A stretch of DNA of 64,000 bases from Alphaproteobacteria bacterium. Its GTDB lineage: Bacteria; Pseudomonadota; Alphaproteobacteria; Caulobacterales; Maricaulaceae. Below, piece after piece: positions 17,201-24,896 of this stretch. How positions within the stretch are numbered: position 1 is the stretch's first letter; each line of letters starts with the position of its first letter. The stretch is from assembly GCA_024742735.1 (NCBI GenBank), contig JANSXV010000003.1, positions 124,001 through 188,000 on the forward strand, given 5' to 3'. The notes under the pieces were generated by a model. The model ran no database searches, was not told the DNA's origin, and saw only the letters and a program-made list of their open reading frames with translations. Position numbers and translations under genes: made by a program.

Positions 17201-17608
17201 TCAGCGGCAGCTCGCGTCGGCGAGCGCATTGAGCCAGGCCCGGACCCGCTTGGCGTTTACGCCAAGGTCGGAGTAGCCGACGGTCGAACGCGAATAAACG
17301 CATAGCGATGAGGAGCTTGTCCCGGTGGCGACGGCCATCACGGTGACATAGTCGCGAAAGCGGAAAAGGGCGCTGCGCTGAACCAGCTCGATCTGTTCAC
17401 CGCCCTGCCTGACGAGCGAGGTGCGAGGGGTGGCGAGAGCCACCGTCCTGAAGCGATCAAGAACGGCCTCCGGACCGCCGGGAAAGACCGGGCTTTCCAG
17501 ATCCGCCGACGCCGTCGATTGAAATCCGGCTGGAAGCACGAGGAAGGTGTTCGGGCTGGACGGCCTTTCAAGGTTGGCGAAGTCGAGGGGAAAGGGGCGA
17601 TCCGTCAT
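17201..17608 (-). CDS. DUF1499 family protein
   Basis: This 135-residue protein matches DUF1499 in its second half: DRFRTVALATPRTSL, a central FRFRDYVTVMAV and the end SRSTVGYSDLGVNAKRV. Most DUF1499 proteins are small and of unknown function, often in alphaproteobacteria and plastids. The frame is open for 29 codons upstream, but the ATG at 17608 has a good AGGAG site and begins a sensible protein. It is convergent with DinB, whose stop is 8 bp away. Confidence 0.8.
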   Translation of the reverse strand: MTDRPFPLDFANLERPSSPNTFLVLPAGFQSTASADLESPVFPGGPEAVLDRFRTVALATPRTSLVRQGGEQIELVQRSALFRFRDYVTVMAVATGTSSSSLCVYSRSTVGYSDLGVNAKRVRAWLNALADASCR

Positions 17609-17712
17609 GGGCTTGGACTCCTGTCGGTGGGGCGCTGAATCTTTCCAATACATAACTGGATCGGTCCGGCCTGACAGCCTAAACAGGGCAGGCAATCTAG
17701 CGGGGAGCGGGC

Positions 17713-18672
17713 ATGACCGACTACGCCCTTGAAGTGGAAGGCCTGACCAAACGGTTCGGCGGCAAGCCGGCTGTCCAGGACGTGTCGTTCAAGGCCGCGT
17801 GCGGGGAGATCACCGGCTTTCTCGGCCCCAATGGCGCGGGCAAGACCACGACGCTGCGCATGAGCCTGGGCGTCATTTCGCCCGATCAGGGCACGGCGCG
17901 GCTGTTCGGTCAGGCGCCGGACGCGGCCGGCATGGACCGGGTCGGCTTCCTGCCGGAGGAGCGCGGCGTCTACCGCAAGATGACGGCGGAGTCCGTGATC
18001 GTCTTCTTCGCGCGCCTGAAGGGCGTTCCGGCCGGTGAAGCCCGGCGCCGCGCCGCTGTGATGCTGGAACGCTTCGGCCTGGCTGATGCAGCGAAAAAGA
18101 AGATCAAGGAGCTTTCCAAGGGCATGGCCCAGAAGGTCCAGATCATCTCCGCGATCGTGCACGAACCTGATTTCGTCATCCTCGACGAGCCGTTCTCAGG
18201 GCTGGACCCGGTCAACCAGTCCCTGCTGGAGCAGGTGATCCGCGAGCAGGCCGAGGCCGGGCGGACCGTTCTGTTCTCCACCCATGTCATGGAGCACGCC
18301 GAGCGGCTGTGTAACCGCATCATCCTGATGGCGCGCGGGCGCAAGGTGTTCGATGGGACGGTGGATGAGGCCCTCGCCCAGGTGCCCCGACAGGTCACGC
18401 TTGGCGCGCCGGAAGGCGAGCCCATGGAGAGCGTCCTGTCCGGTTTCGGCGATCTGGAGCGCACAGGCGTGGAAGCCGACGGGGCCGTTGTCTGGCGCCT
18501 GACCCTGAAACCTGGCGCCGACGCCCAGCAGGTGCTGCGCGCCTGTGTGGAGGCCGGGCTGAAGCTGACCCGGTTCGAGCCCCGCCGCCCCCATCTGCAC
18601 GACGCCTTCGTCGCCCTGGTCGGCGAAGAAGGCGCACGCGATCTTGACGCCCCCGAACTGAGCGAGGCCTGA
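17713..18672 (+). CDS. ABC transporter ATP-binding protein (NatA/YhaQ-like)
   Basis: This 319-residue ATPase has Walker A GPNGAGKTTT near residue 40, signature ELSKGMAQKVQ and Walker B FVILDEPFSGLDP. A C-terminal DUF4162-like extension of about 80 residues is typical of NatA/YhaQ exporters. It energises the permease encoded 3 bp downstream. Substrates of this type are often Na+ or small toxic compounds, but none can be assigned here. Confidence 0.9.
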   Translation: MTDYALEVEGLTKRFGGKPAVQDVSFKAACGEITGFLGPNGAGKTTTLRMSLGVISPDQGTARLFGQAPDAAGMDRVGFLPEERGVYRKMTAESVIVFFARLKGVPAGEARRRAAVMLERFGLADAAKKKIKELSKGMAQKVQIISAIVHEPDFVILDEPFSGLDPVNQSLLEQVIREQAEAGRTVLFSTHVMEHAERLCNRIILMARGRKVFDGTVDEALAQVPRQVTLGAPEGEPMESVLSGFGDLERTGVEADGAVVWRLTLKPGADAQQVLRACVEAGLKLTRFEPRRPHLHDAFVALVGEEGARDLDAPELSEA

Positions 18673-18675
18673 GCC

Positions 18676-20145
18676 ATGCGCGCGATCTTCCTCATCGCCC
18701 GGCGGGAATACCTTTCGTATGTAGCGACCGTCGGCTTCTGGCTGTCGCTGCTGGCCGTGCCGGTCTTCGCCATCATCGGGGGCGCCATTCCGGCGCTCAT
18801 CGAAGGCTCCCAGCCCACACGCTACTACGCCGTGATCGACCAGACCGGACAGAACCTGGACGAAGTGATCCGGATCAATCAGCGCGCCGAGCGCCGTGAG
18901 CAGGCCCGGCGCATGCTGGAGGTCCTTGTCGAGGGGCGCGGCGAAGCCGTGACCGAGCGGGCGCTGGCGGCTTTTGACACCGACCCCGACGGCTTGGGCG
19001 GACTGGACGCCGCGCTTGAGGAAGCCGATATGGCCGGGGCCCGGGGCCTTGTCGCGCCTGAGCGCGCAGACGCGGTGATGGTCGATGCGCCCGGCTCCAC
19101 CGTGGAGACGCTGCGGCCCTACCTGACCGGCGATCAGACCATATCCACGCCCGAAGGCGAGAGGCCGCTGTTCGCCGTCTTCGTCATCGATGAGGCGCGC
19201 GATGTGCCCCTGTCCGTCACCTATCTGTCCGCGAACATCACCGCGCGCGAGCTGCGCAATGACGTGGTCTCCACGCTTCGCAGTCACCTGCGCGAGCAGG
19301 CCTTCATAGAGCGTGGACTGAGCCCCGACGAGATCGATGAAGTCCTGTCCCTGTCGCCCAGCGTGACCACCATCGACGCCCGGCCCAACGCGGCTGAGAA
19401 CGCCGAGGTCACGCGGGCCGACCGGGCGCCCTTCGTGGTGGCGATCGTGCTGGCCTTCATTCTTTGGGTCGCGGTTTTCTCTGTGGCCAACATGCTGCTG
19501 ACGAGCCTGGTGGAGGAGAAAGGCGGCAAGATCATCGAGCTGCTGCTGTCCACCGCGCGCTTCTATGACATCCTGATCGGCAAGCTGGCCGGCGTCGCCG
19601 GCGTGTCGGCGACCCTTTTCCTGATCTGGGGCGGGGTCGGCACGCTCCTGTCCGTGGTCGGCGGCGCAGCTCTGCAGAGCTTTGATCCGCGCATCGCAGA
19701 ACTTCTGGGATCGGTCTTCGATCCGGTGCTTCTGGCCGCCGCCCTGTTCTTCTTTGCAGCCGGCTATCTCATGTACGGGTCTATCTTCCTGGCCATGGGC
19801 TCGCTTTGCGACACGCTGCAGGACGCCCAGACCCTCATGGGACCGGTGATCTGGACCCTGATGCTGCCTCTGCTCTTCCTGTTCTTCTCGCTAGAGGCCA
19901 GCGATTCGATGCTCGTGCGCGCGGCCAGCTGGGTTCCGCTCTGGACGCCCTTCGTCATGATGGCCCGCCTGCCCGCCGACCCGCCGCTGTGGGAGGTTCT
20001 CGGCGCGAGCGCGCTGATGCTGGTGACCATGCTCCTGGTGCTGTGGGGCGCGGCCGCTGTGTTCCGCCAGGGCGCCCTGCGCCAGGCCGATGCCGACACC
20101 GTGCGGCGCTGGTTCAAGCTGGGCGGGAAGAAGAAGAGCGCCTGA
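18676..20145 (+). CDS. ABC transporter permease (ABC-2/NatB-like)
   Basis: This 489-residue membrane protein has one N-terminal helix (about 20-40), a large periplasmic domain (about 45-250) and five or six C-terminal helices. VEEKGGKIIELLLST near residue 280 is the conserved ABC-2 coupling motif. This layout matches NatB/YhaP permeases. It is cotranscribed with the ATPase upstream and ends just before a strong bidirectional hairpin terminator. Confidence 0.9.
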   Translation: MRAIFLIARREYLSYVATVGFWLSLLAVPVFAIIGGAIPALIEGSQPTRYYAVIDQTGQNLDEVIRINQRAERREQARRMLEVLVEGRGEAVTERALAAFDTDPDGLGGLDAALEEADMAGARGLVAPERADAVMVDAPGSTVETLRPYLTGDQTISTPEGERPLFAVFVIDEARDVPLSVTYLSANITARELRNDVVSTLRSHLREQAFIERGLSPDEIDEVLSLSPSVTTIDARPNAAENAEVTRADRAPFVVAIVLAFILWVAVFSVANMLLTSLVEEKGGKIIELLLSTARFYDILIGKLAGVAGVSATLFLIWGGVGTLLSVVGGAALQSFDPRIAELLGSVFDPVLLAAALFFFAAGYLMYGSIFLAMGSLCDTLQDAQTLMGPVIWTLMLPLLFLFFSLEASDSMLVRAASWVPLWTPFVMMARLPADPPLWEVLGASALMLVTMLLVLWGAAAVFRQGALRQADADTVRRWFKLGGKKKSA

Positions 20146-20171
20146 GCCGCCTCCCATCTCCGCAAACACAA

Positions 20172-20201
20172 GCGCCGCGCTGAGTCTCCTCAGCGCGGCG
20201 C
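20172..20201. terminator. strong convergent hairpin terminator
   Basis: A perfect 13-bp stem (GCGCCGCGCTGAG with CTCAGCGCGGCGC) closes a TCTC loop. It lies between the permease (plus) and rpsU (minus), which converge here, so it can serve both. There is no long T run on either side. Confidence 0.75.
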
Positions 20202-20245
20202 AATGTCAGTCGTTCTGTAAAGCGTCGCGGCGCTTTGTCAGCGCC

Positions 20246-20479
20246 CTAGCGGCGTCCGCCGCCGCGCTTGGGCAGCAGGCCTTCACGCTGTGCGCGCTTG
20301 CGAGCCAGCTTGCGCGCCCGGCGCACGGCTTCCGCCTTCTGGCGGGCGCGCTTCTCGGACGGCTTTTCGTAATGGTTGCGACGCTTCATCTCGCGGAAGG
20401 TTCCCTCCCGCTGCATCTTCTTTTTCAACGCCTTGAGCGCTTGCTCGACGTTGTTATCGCGAACGACGATCTGAACGAT
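20246..20479 (-). CDS. rpsU: 30S ribosomal protein bS21, apparent AUC start codon
   Basis: The protein is alphaproteobacterial bS21. It reads VQIVVRDNN, then [16 protein letters not shown], and ends in a basic tail. The conserved N-terminus is encoded, but codon by codon upstream of it the reading is TAG ACC ATC GTT CAG: no ATG, GTG or TTG lies between the in-frame stop and the conserved region. The first canonical start (TTG at 20428) would delete 17 conserved residues. A GGGAG site lies eight bases before ATC (20479-20477), so ATC is the best start, giving 77 residues. S21 helps initiate translation on the small subunit. Confidence 0.85.
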   Translation of the reverse strand: MVQIVVRDNNVEQALKALKKKMQREGTFREMKRRNHYEKPSEKRARQKAEAVRRARKLARKRAQREGLLPKRGGGRR

Positions 20480-20523
20480 GGTCTACTCTCCCAAGTCTCT
20501 TCAAGTCAGGCTGTGAGCCTAGC

Positions 20524-20529
20524 ACTATA
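20524..20529 (-). promoter_or_regulatory. candidate -10 element of rpsU
   Basis: TATAGT on the minus strand lies about 45 bp upstream of the rpsU start. No convincing -35 sequence is visible at 17 bp. Its position and AT-rich context in GC-rich DNA make it a reasonable -10 for rpsU. Confidence 0.35.
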
Positions 20530-20690
20530 ACACAATGCGCGGCCCCGACCCATGGAGATCAGATCGAGTTCGCGCCGGATCGCTTCCAACAGAGGCGCGG
20601 GAGTTACCAGAGGCTAAGCTCCCTGTCCAGCGCCCAAACGCGGCGAAACGCCCCGTGACGCAAGGCGATCGGCGTCCTACATACATATCC

Positions 20691-21371
20691 ATGACCGAAG
20701 AAACTCAGACCCGCAGCGATCCCCCGCCGACCCGCGCTGACCGCGCGCGGGCGGCCATGCTCGCGGAAGCCCTGCCCGAAGCCGCCTTTGAGGGGTGGAA
20801 CGAAGCCACCTTGCGCCGGGCGGCTGAAGCCGCCGGCTACAGCGAGGGCGAAGTGCAGCTCTATTGCCCGGGCGGCGTGCTGGACCTTTTGGAGACCTGG
20901 TCGCGAAACGCAGACGAGGCCGCCCGCGAGGCCATCGCCGCCAACGGCGCCAACCGGATCCGCGACAAGGTCACCCAGGCCGTGCTGATCCGGCTGGAGC
21001 AGTATGCCGGCGAGGAAGAAGCCGCCGGGCGCGCCCGCGCCCGCCTTCTGCTGCCCGATGCAGTGGATCGCGGCGCGCGGCTTCTTTGGTCGACCTCGGA
21101 CATGATCTGGCGCGCCATCGGGGATCGCTCGACCGACGCGAACTTCTATTCCAAGCGCGCGATCCTGTCCGGCGTCTACGCCTCCACGCTCGCAATCTGG
21201 CTGGACGAACGCGACCCGGACAAGCCGAAGACCCGGGAATTTCTCGACCGCCGCATCGACAATGTCATGCAGTTCGAGAAGGTGAAGGGCCAGTGGCGCA
21301 AGGCCAGCGCCAACTTCCCCGATCTGGCGGGTCTGGCGAGCACGCTGCGCTACGGATTCGACCGGCGCTAG
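20691..21371 (+). CDS. COQ9 family protein
   Basis: This 226-residue protein has the alphaproteobacterial COQ9 pattern: a TetR-like helical start (FEGWNEATLRRAAEAAGYS) and a C-terminal domain with DMIWRAIGDRSTDANFYSKR and FLDRRIDNVMQFEK. COQ9 is a lipid-binding factor that works with COQ7 in ubiquinone synthesis. The start is the ATG at 20691; the frame is open upstream without a start context. Its divergent position beside rpsU is a common arrangement in alphaproteobacteria. Confidence 0.9.
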   Translation: MTEETQTRSDPPPTRADRARAAMLAEALPEAAFEGWNEATLRRAAEAAGYSEGEVQLYCPGGVLDLLETWSRNADEAAREAIAANGANRIRDKVTQAVLIRLEQYAGEEEAAGRARARLLLPDAVDRGARLLWSTSDMIWRAIGDRSTDANFYSKRAILSGVYASTLAIWLDERDPDKPKTREFLDRRIDNVMQFEKVKGQWRKASANFPDLAGLASTLRYGFDRR

Positions 21372-21486
21372 CACCTGCATCCAGACGCACGTTCAGACGC
21401 ATCATTCTGGTCGACGCGGGCGCGCTAGCGCCCCCGTCAGCCCGTCCCCGCGGGCGCGGGTCTCGTCGGAAACGCTCCCCAAGCCT

Positions 21487-23007
21487 TCAGGCGAGGCCCG
21501 CCGCCCGACGGGCGGCGGACAGCACCGCCTCAGCCCCGTCCGAAGCGTTGATGCGGATCCAGCCGATCTCGCCGGCGTCATAATCGGCCTGCTTGTCCAC
21601 GACCTCCAGATCGGCATCGCTCGGATCATTACGCCGGGACGCCACCCGGGCGCGGATAACTTGCGCCCCGGCATCCAGCCAGAGCCCCAGAAACGAGGCG
21701 TCGGCATCGGCGGAGACCTGCTCCAGCGCCGCACGCTCTTCCGGCCGGCTGTGGACCGCATCCATGACGACCGGAAGTCCGGCGCAGAGCGCCCATGCCG
21801 CCTTCTCTCGCTGGCGGTCGTACACCCGGCGCGAGGCGTCTCTGGTGTAGGCGGACCTGGGCAGCTGGCTTCGCCAGCTCACGCCTTCAAGCACCTTGCG
21901 TTCGAGATCGGCCCGGATCACCAACGCGCCAGGCGGCGGGCCGAGCGCGGGCGCGAGCGCTTCAGCCAGCGTGGATTTGCCCGTTCCCGACAGCCCGCCG
22001 ACCCCGACCAGACGGGTAAAGACCGGCTGGGCGCAGCGCTCGGCCAGTGAAAGATAGGCCTGCGCCTCCTCGCCATCGCCGTGCCCACCGCGCTCCAGGC
22101 AGACCATGGCCTTGATCAGGGCGCGCACGCCGCAGAAGGCCGGCAGCAGCGCCAGGCCCTCGACCGCCAGCTGGCTGTCGAGGCGGGCTGCATATTGGGA
22201 GATCAGTGCTGCGGCGCTGCGCTCAAGGCCGCGATGGACAAGGTCCATGATCAGGAAGGCGAGATCATACAGCGTGTCGATCGTGGCCAGCGCCTCGTCA
22301 AACTCCAGCGCGTCGAACAGGACCGGCCGGCCGTCGAGCAGAACGATATTCTTCAGATGCAGATCACCATGGCAGCGCCGCAGGAAGCCGGACCTCGCGC
22401 GCGCGTCCAGAAGTGCGCCATGCTCCGTCAGCCGCAGATTCAAAGCTTTCGACACGACGTCGATCCGGCGGACCGGCGCGCCCTGCTCCCGGCGGCACCG
22501 CTCAGCCGCCTTGAACAGCACGGTGCGTATGCGGTCAGCGCCGGAGCCTGTGCTGACTTCAGCGCGCTCATGGCTGTCGAACACGGCGTCAGCAAGGTCG
22601 CGCGCAAGGGCGCCGTCGACCTCGCCCTTCAGCGCCAGCCGGTCCAGCAGGAGATCCTGGTCAAATCGGGTCATCTCCAGCACCGGCTCGACCGGCTCAC
22701 CTCCCCCGGCCAGGGCGAGCGCGCCGTCATCCTCGCGCGTAATCCAGATCAGCCGGCGATAGAGCTGCGGCGCGGCGGGACGGTTCAAGGCCAGCTCAGC
22801 TACAAGGGCGGTCCGACGCGCCTCCACCGTCGAAAAATCAAGAAATCCCAGATCGACCGGCTTCTTGATCTTGTAGGCCCGATCCCCGGCCAGGAAGACA
22901 CGCGCGGCGTGAGTTTCGACGCGCTCGACGCCATCAACTCCGCCGGAATAGGTCTCCGGGTCGCCCATAAGCTCGAGCACTGCGGGATCGAGGTCGGCGC
23001 CGCTCAT
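21487..23007 (-). CDS. bifunctional aminoglycoside-phosphotransferase-like/P-loop kinase protein
   Basis: This 506-residue two-domain protein has an APH-like N-terminal half with the catalytic HGDLHLKN loop at about 213-220 and a metal-binding FDALEFDE stretch near 231. The C-terminal P-loop domain has GLSGTGKST at about 338-346. This fusion is widespread and of unknown substrate; antibiotic resistance should not be assumed from the name. Its start overlaps the stop of the flavoprotein gene upstream by four bases, so the two are translationally coupled. Confidence 0.88.
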   Translation of the reverse strand: MSGADLDPAVLELMGDPETYSGGVDGVERVETHAARVFLAGDRAYKIKKPVDLGFLDFSTVEARRTALVAELALNRPAAPQLYRRLIWITREDDGALALAGGGEPVEPVLEMTRFDQDLLLDRLALKGEVDGALARDLADAVFDSHERAEVSTGSGADRIRTVLFKAAERCRREQGAPVRRIDVVSKALNLRLTEHGALLDARARSGFLRRCHGDLHLKNIVLLDGRPVLFDALEFDEALATIDTLYDLAFLIMDLVHRGLERSAAALISQYAARLDSQLAVEGLALLPAFCGVRALIKAMVCLERGGHGDGEEAQAYLSLAERCAQPVFTRLVGVGGLSGTGKSTLAEALAPALGPPPGALVIRADLERKVLEGVSWRSQLPRSAYTRDASRRVYDRQREKAAWALCAGLPVVMDAVHSRPEERAALEQVSADADASFLGLWLDAGAQVIRARVASRRNDPSDADLEVVDKQADYDAGEIGWIRINASDGAEAVLSAARRAAGLA

Positions 23008-24116
23008 GCCGTGCGGCGGGCGCGGATGAAGGCGAGTCGTCCGTCGCGCCAGCCCGGCGTTCCGGCCAGGAAACGCAGGGCTGCTTCGGGATCAGCTTCC
23101 TCCAGGACTGCAGCCAGCCAGGCCGACGCCGCCTCCGGTCCCTGCCCGAGGCGCGACAGGGCAAGCGCGGCGGCCGCGCGCGCCTGGGCCGGAGGACCGG
23201 GCGGCGCGCTGATCCGGCCTGTCTCAGCAAAGCGGGCGGCCGCCCCGTCGGCCCAGCGCGCCAGCCGCACAGCCGCCGTGCCCACGGAAAACCGCAAGCC
23301 GCCGATGCCGGCGCGTGCTTCAATCGCAGGGGAGGACGAGCCGGGGGAGGCAGGCTCCGTCAGCGGCATGACCAGCCTTCGCAGCTCCACGGTCTGCGGA
23401 TCGGCGCCCAGGCTTGCGGCCAGAGCCGCCGCACGCATTTCAACGCCGGTCCCCTTCTCGCCGGGCGGTGCGAAGCGGACCGCTTCGATCAGCGCCTCGC
23501 CGCCGGGCAGCACCATGACCTGATCGAGGCCCACGCCCGCGCGGTCGGCGAAGGGCCGGGTCAGGGAGAAGCCCGGCGCGGCGTCGACATTCTCGAGCAC
23601 ACCCGCATAGGCGATCTGGGTCCAGCTTCCCGAAACCACCGCGCCCGCCGGGCCGGGCCGGGTGTCGATCACTGCACGGGCGCGCAGGCGGCCAAGGCTG
23701 GTCTCAACCGTCACTGCGCCGGGCTTGCCGCCGATCTCCCCGATCGTCACGCCCTCCTCGACTTGAGCGAGCGGCGAATCCGCAAGCCTCTCAAGGGCGC
23801 GCTGCTGAACCAGCCCGGCCCTGACATGGTGAATTCGGGCCCTCAAAAGCGGGTGGCGCCGGCCCGCCAGATCAACCGTGTCAAAGCGCGCATCAGCCAT
23901 ATCCGTCAGACCATGGCCAGGCTCGGCCGCGATCAACCATCGCCGGGGATTGGGCGTGATGGCGCGCGGTTCCAGCACGATCAGACGCAGGCGCCGGGCC
24001 GGGTGGGCCAGAGCCGAGGCGATCGCAAGCCCGGCCGCGCCTGCGCCGATGACGACGGCGTCCGCCTCGAACGTGTGAGGCGCGATCAGATCAGGAGCAG
24101 GCGGCGAGACAGGCAT
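23004..24116 (-). CDS. lycopene-cyclase-like FAD-binding protein
   Basis: This 370-residue protein begins with a dinucleotide fold (VVIGAGAAGLAIASAL at about 20-35). Its overall layout resembles CrtY/CrtL lycopene cyclases: LTRPFADR followed by VMVLPGGEALIEAVRFAPP, matching the cyclase core strands, and a later GGLRFSVGTAAV stretch. No other carotenoid genes are in the window, so a true cyclase role is uncertain. It is the first gene of a two-gene operon with the APH/P-loop kinase. Confidence 0.65.
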   Translation of the reverse strand: MPVSPPAPDLIAPHTFEADAVVIGAGAAGLAIASALAHPARRLRLIVLEPRAITPNPRRWLIAAEPGHGLTDMADARFDTVDLAGRRHPLLRARIHHVRAGLVQQRALERLADSPLAQVEEGVTIGEIGGKPGAVTVETSLGRLRARAVIDTRPGPAGAVVSGSWTQIAYAGVLENVDAAPGFSLTRPFADRAGVGLDQVMVLPGGEALIEAVRFAPPGEKGTGVEMRAAALAASLGADPQTVELRRLVMPLTEPASPGSSSPAIEARAGIGGLRFSVGTAAVRLARWADGAAARFAETGRISAPPGPPAQARAAAALALSRLGQGPEAASAWLAAVLEEADPEAALRFLAGTPGWRDGRLAFIRARRTA

Positions 24117-24281
24117 GGCCTTGATCCAAGGCCAGGCGCCCGCGCGCCGTCAAGGCGGCATCTCCCTACAGCGAGTGCGGCGATCCGGCGCGCTGACCTG
24201 CGTCCGCGTCTGCGTCTAATCTGCAAAACCCTGCACCATGCTAGGGAAAGCTGGGAGAACGCCGATCGCGGCCGACCATCC

Positions 24282-24896
24282 ATGGACAAACCCTTGACCA
24301 AGCGCGCCCTGCGCAAGGCCGCCACCCACGCCGCTGTGGTGGAAGCCGCCCGCCGGGTCTTTAAGGCCCGAGGCTATGAGGGCGCGACCATCGCAGAGAT
24401 CGCCAGGGCCGCCGATGTGTCCGCCGGTACGGTGCTGAATGCGGCCCCGACAAAGATCGCCTTGCTCAACGCGGTGATGGTGGGGGATTTCGAGGCGCTC
24501 GGAGCTGATTGCGAAACGCTGGCGGTCTCGCTCACCTCCACCTATCGCGACAAGCTCGCCGCCCTTCTGGAGCTTCATCTGCATCGCCATTGCGCCGAGC
24601 TGGATCTGATCGGCGCCTTGCTGGGGCATACCTGGCTTGATGGCGGAGCCGAGTTCGAAGCGTTCTACGACAATCTGGACCGCGCCTGGGCGCCGATCAT
24701 CGCGCTGACCCGCCAGGAACAGGCCGCGGGTTCGCTGCAGGACGGCGTCGAGGCTGACCGGCTCGTGGATCTGCTGCAGGATCTCTATATCGGTGTCGTG
24801 CGGCGGTGTGCGGCGACAGGCAGGAAAGACATGCTCGAGGCCAGCGCCCGAATGCGCGCCGGGCTCGACCTGTTGCTGGACGGCGCGTTGGCCTAG
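24282..24896 (+). CDS. TetR/AcrR family transcriptional regulator
   Basis: This 204-residue regulator has an N-terminal TetR DNA-binding domain (AARRVFKARGYEGATIAEIA, then AADVSAGTVLNAAPTK) and a helical ligand domain. The start is the ATG at 24282. It is divergent from the lycopene-cyclase-like gene, its likely target, and convergent with the acylase gene. The stop codons of the two convergent genes share the palindrome CTAG at 24893-24896. The ligand is unknown. Confidence 0.88.
   Translation: MDKPLTKRALRKAATHAAVVEAARRVFKARGYEGATIAEIARAADVSAGTVLNAAPTKIALLNAVMVGDFEALGADCETLAVSLTSTYRDKLAALLELHLHRHCAELDLIGALLGHTWLDGGAEFEAFYDNLDRAWAPIIALTRQEQAAGSLQDGVEADRLVDLLQDLYIGVVRRCAATGRKDMLEASARMRAGLDLLLDGALA

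Noticed and set aside
21487-23007. Antibiotic-resistance gene (aminoglycoside phosphotransferase)
   Set aside because: It is the widespread APH-like/P-loop fusion of unknown substrate, sitting in a chromosomal operon; the name alone does not support resistance.
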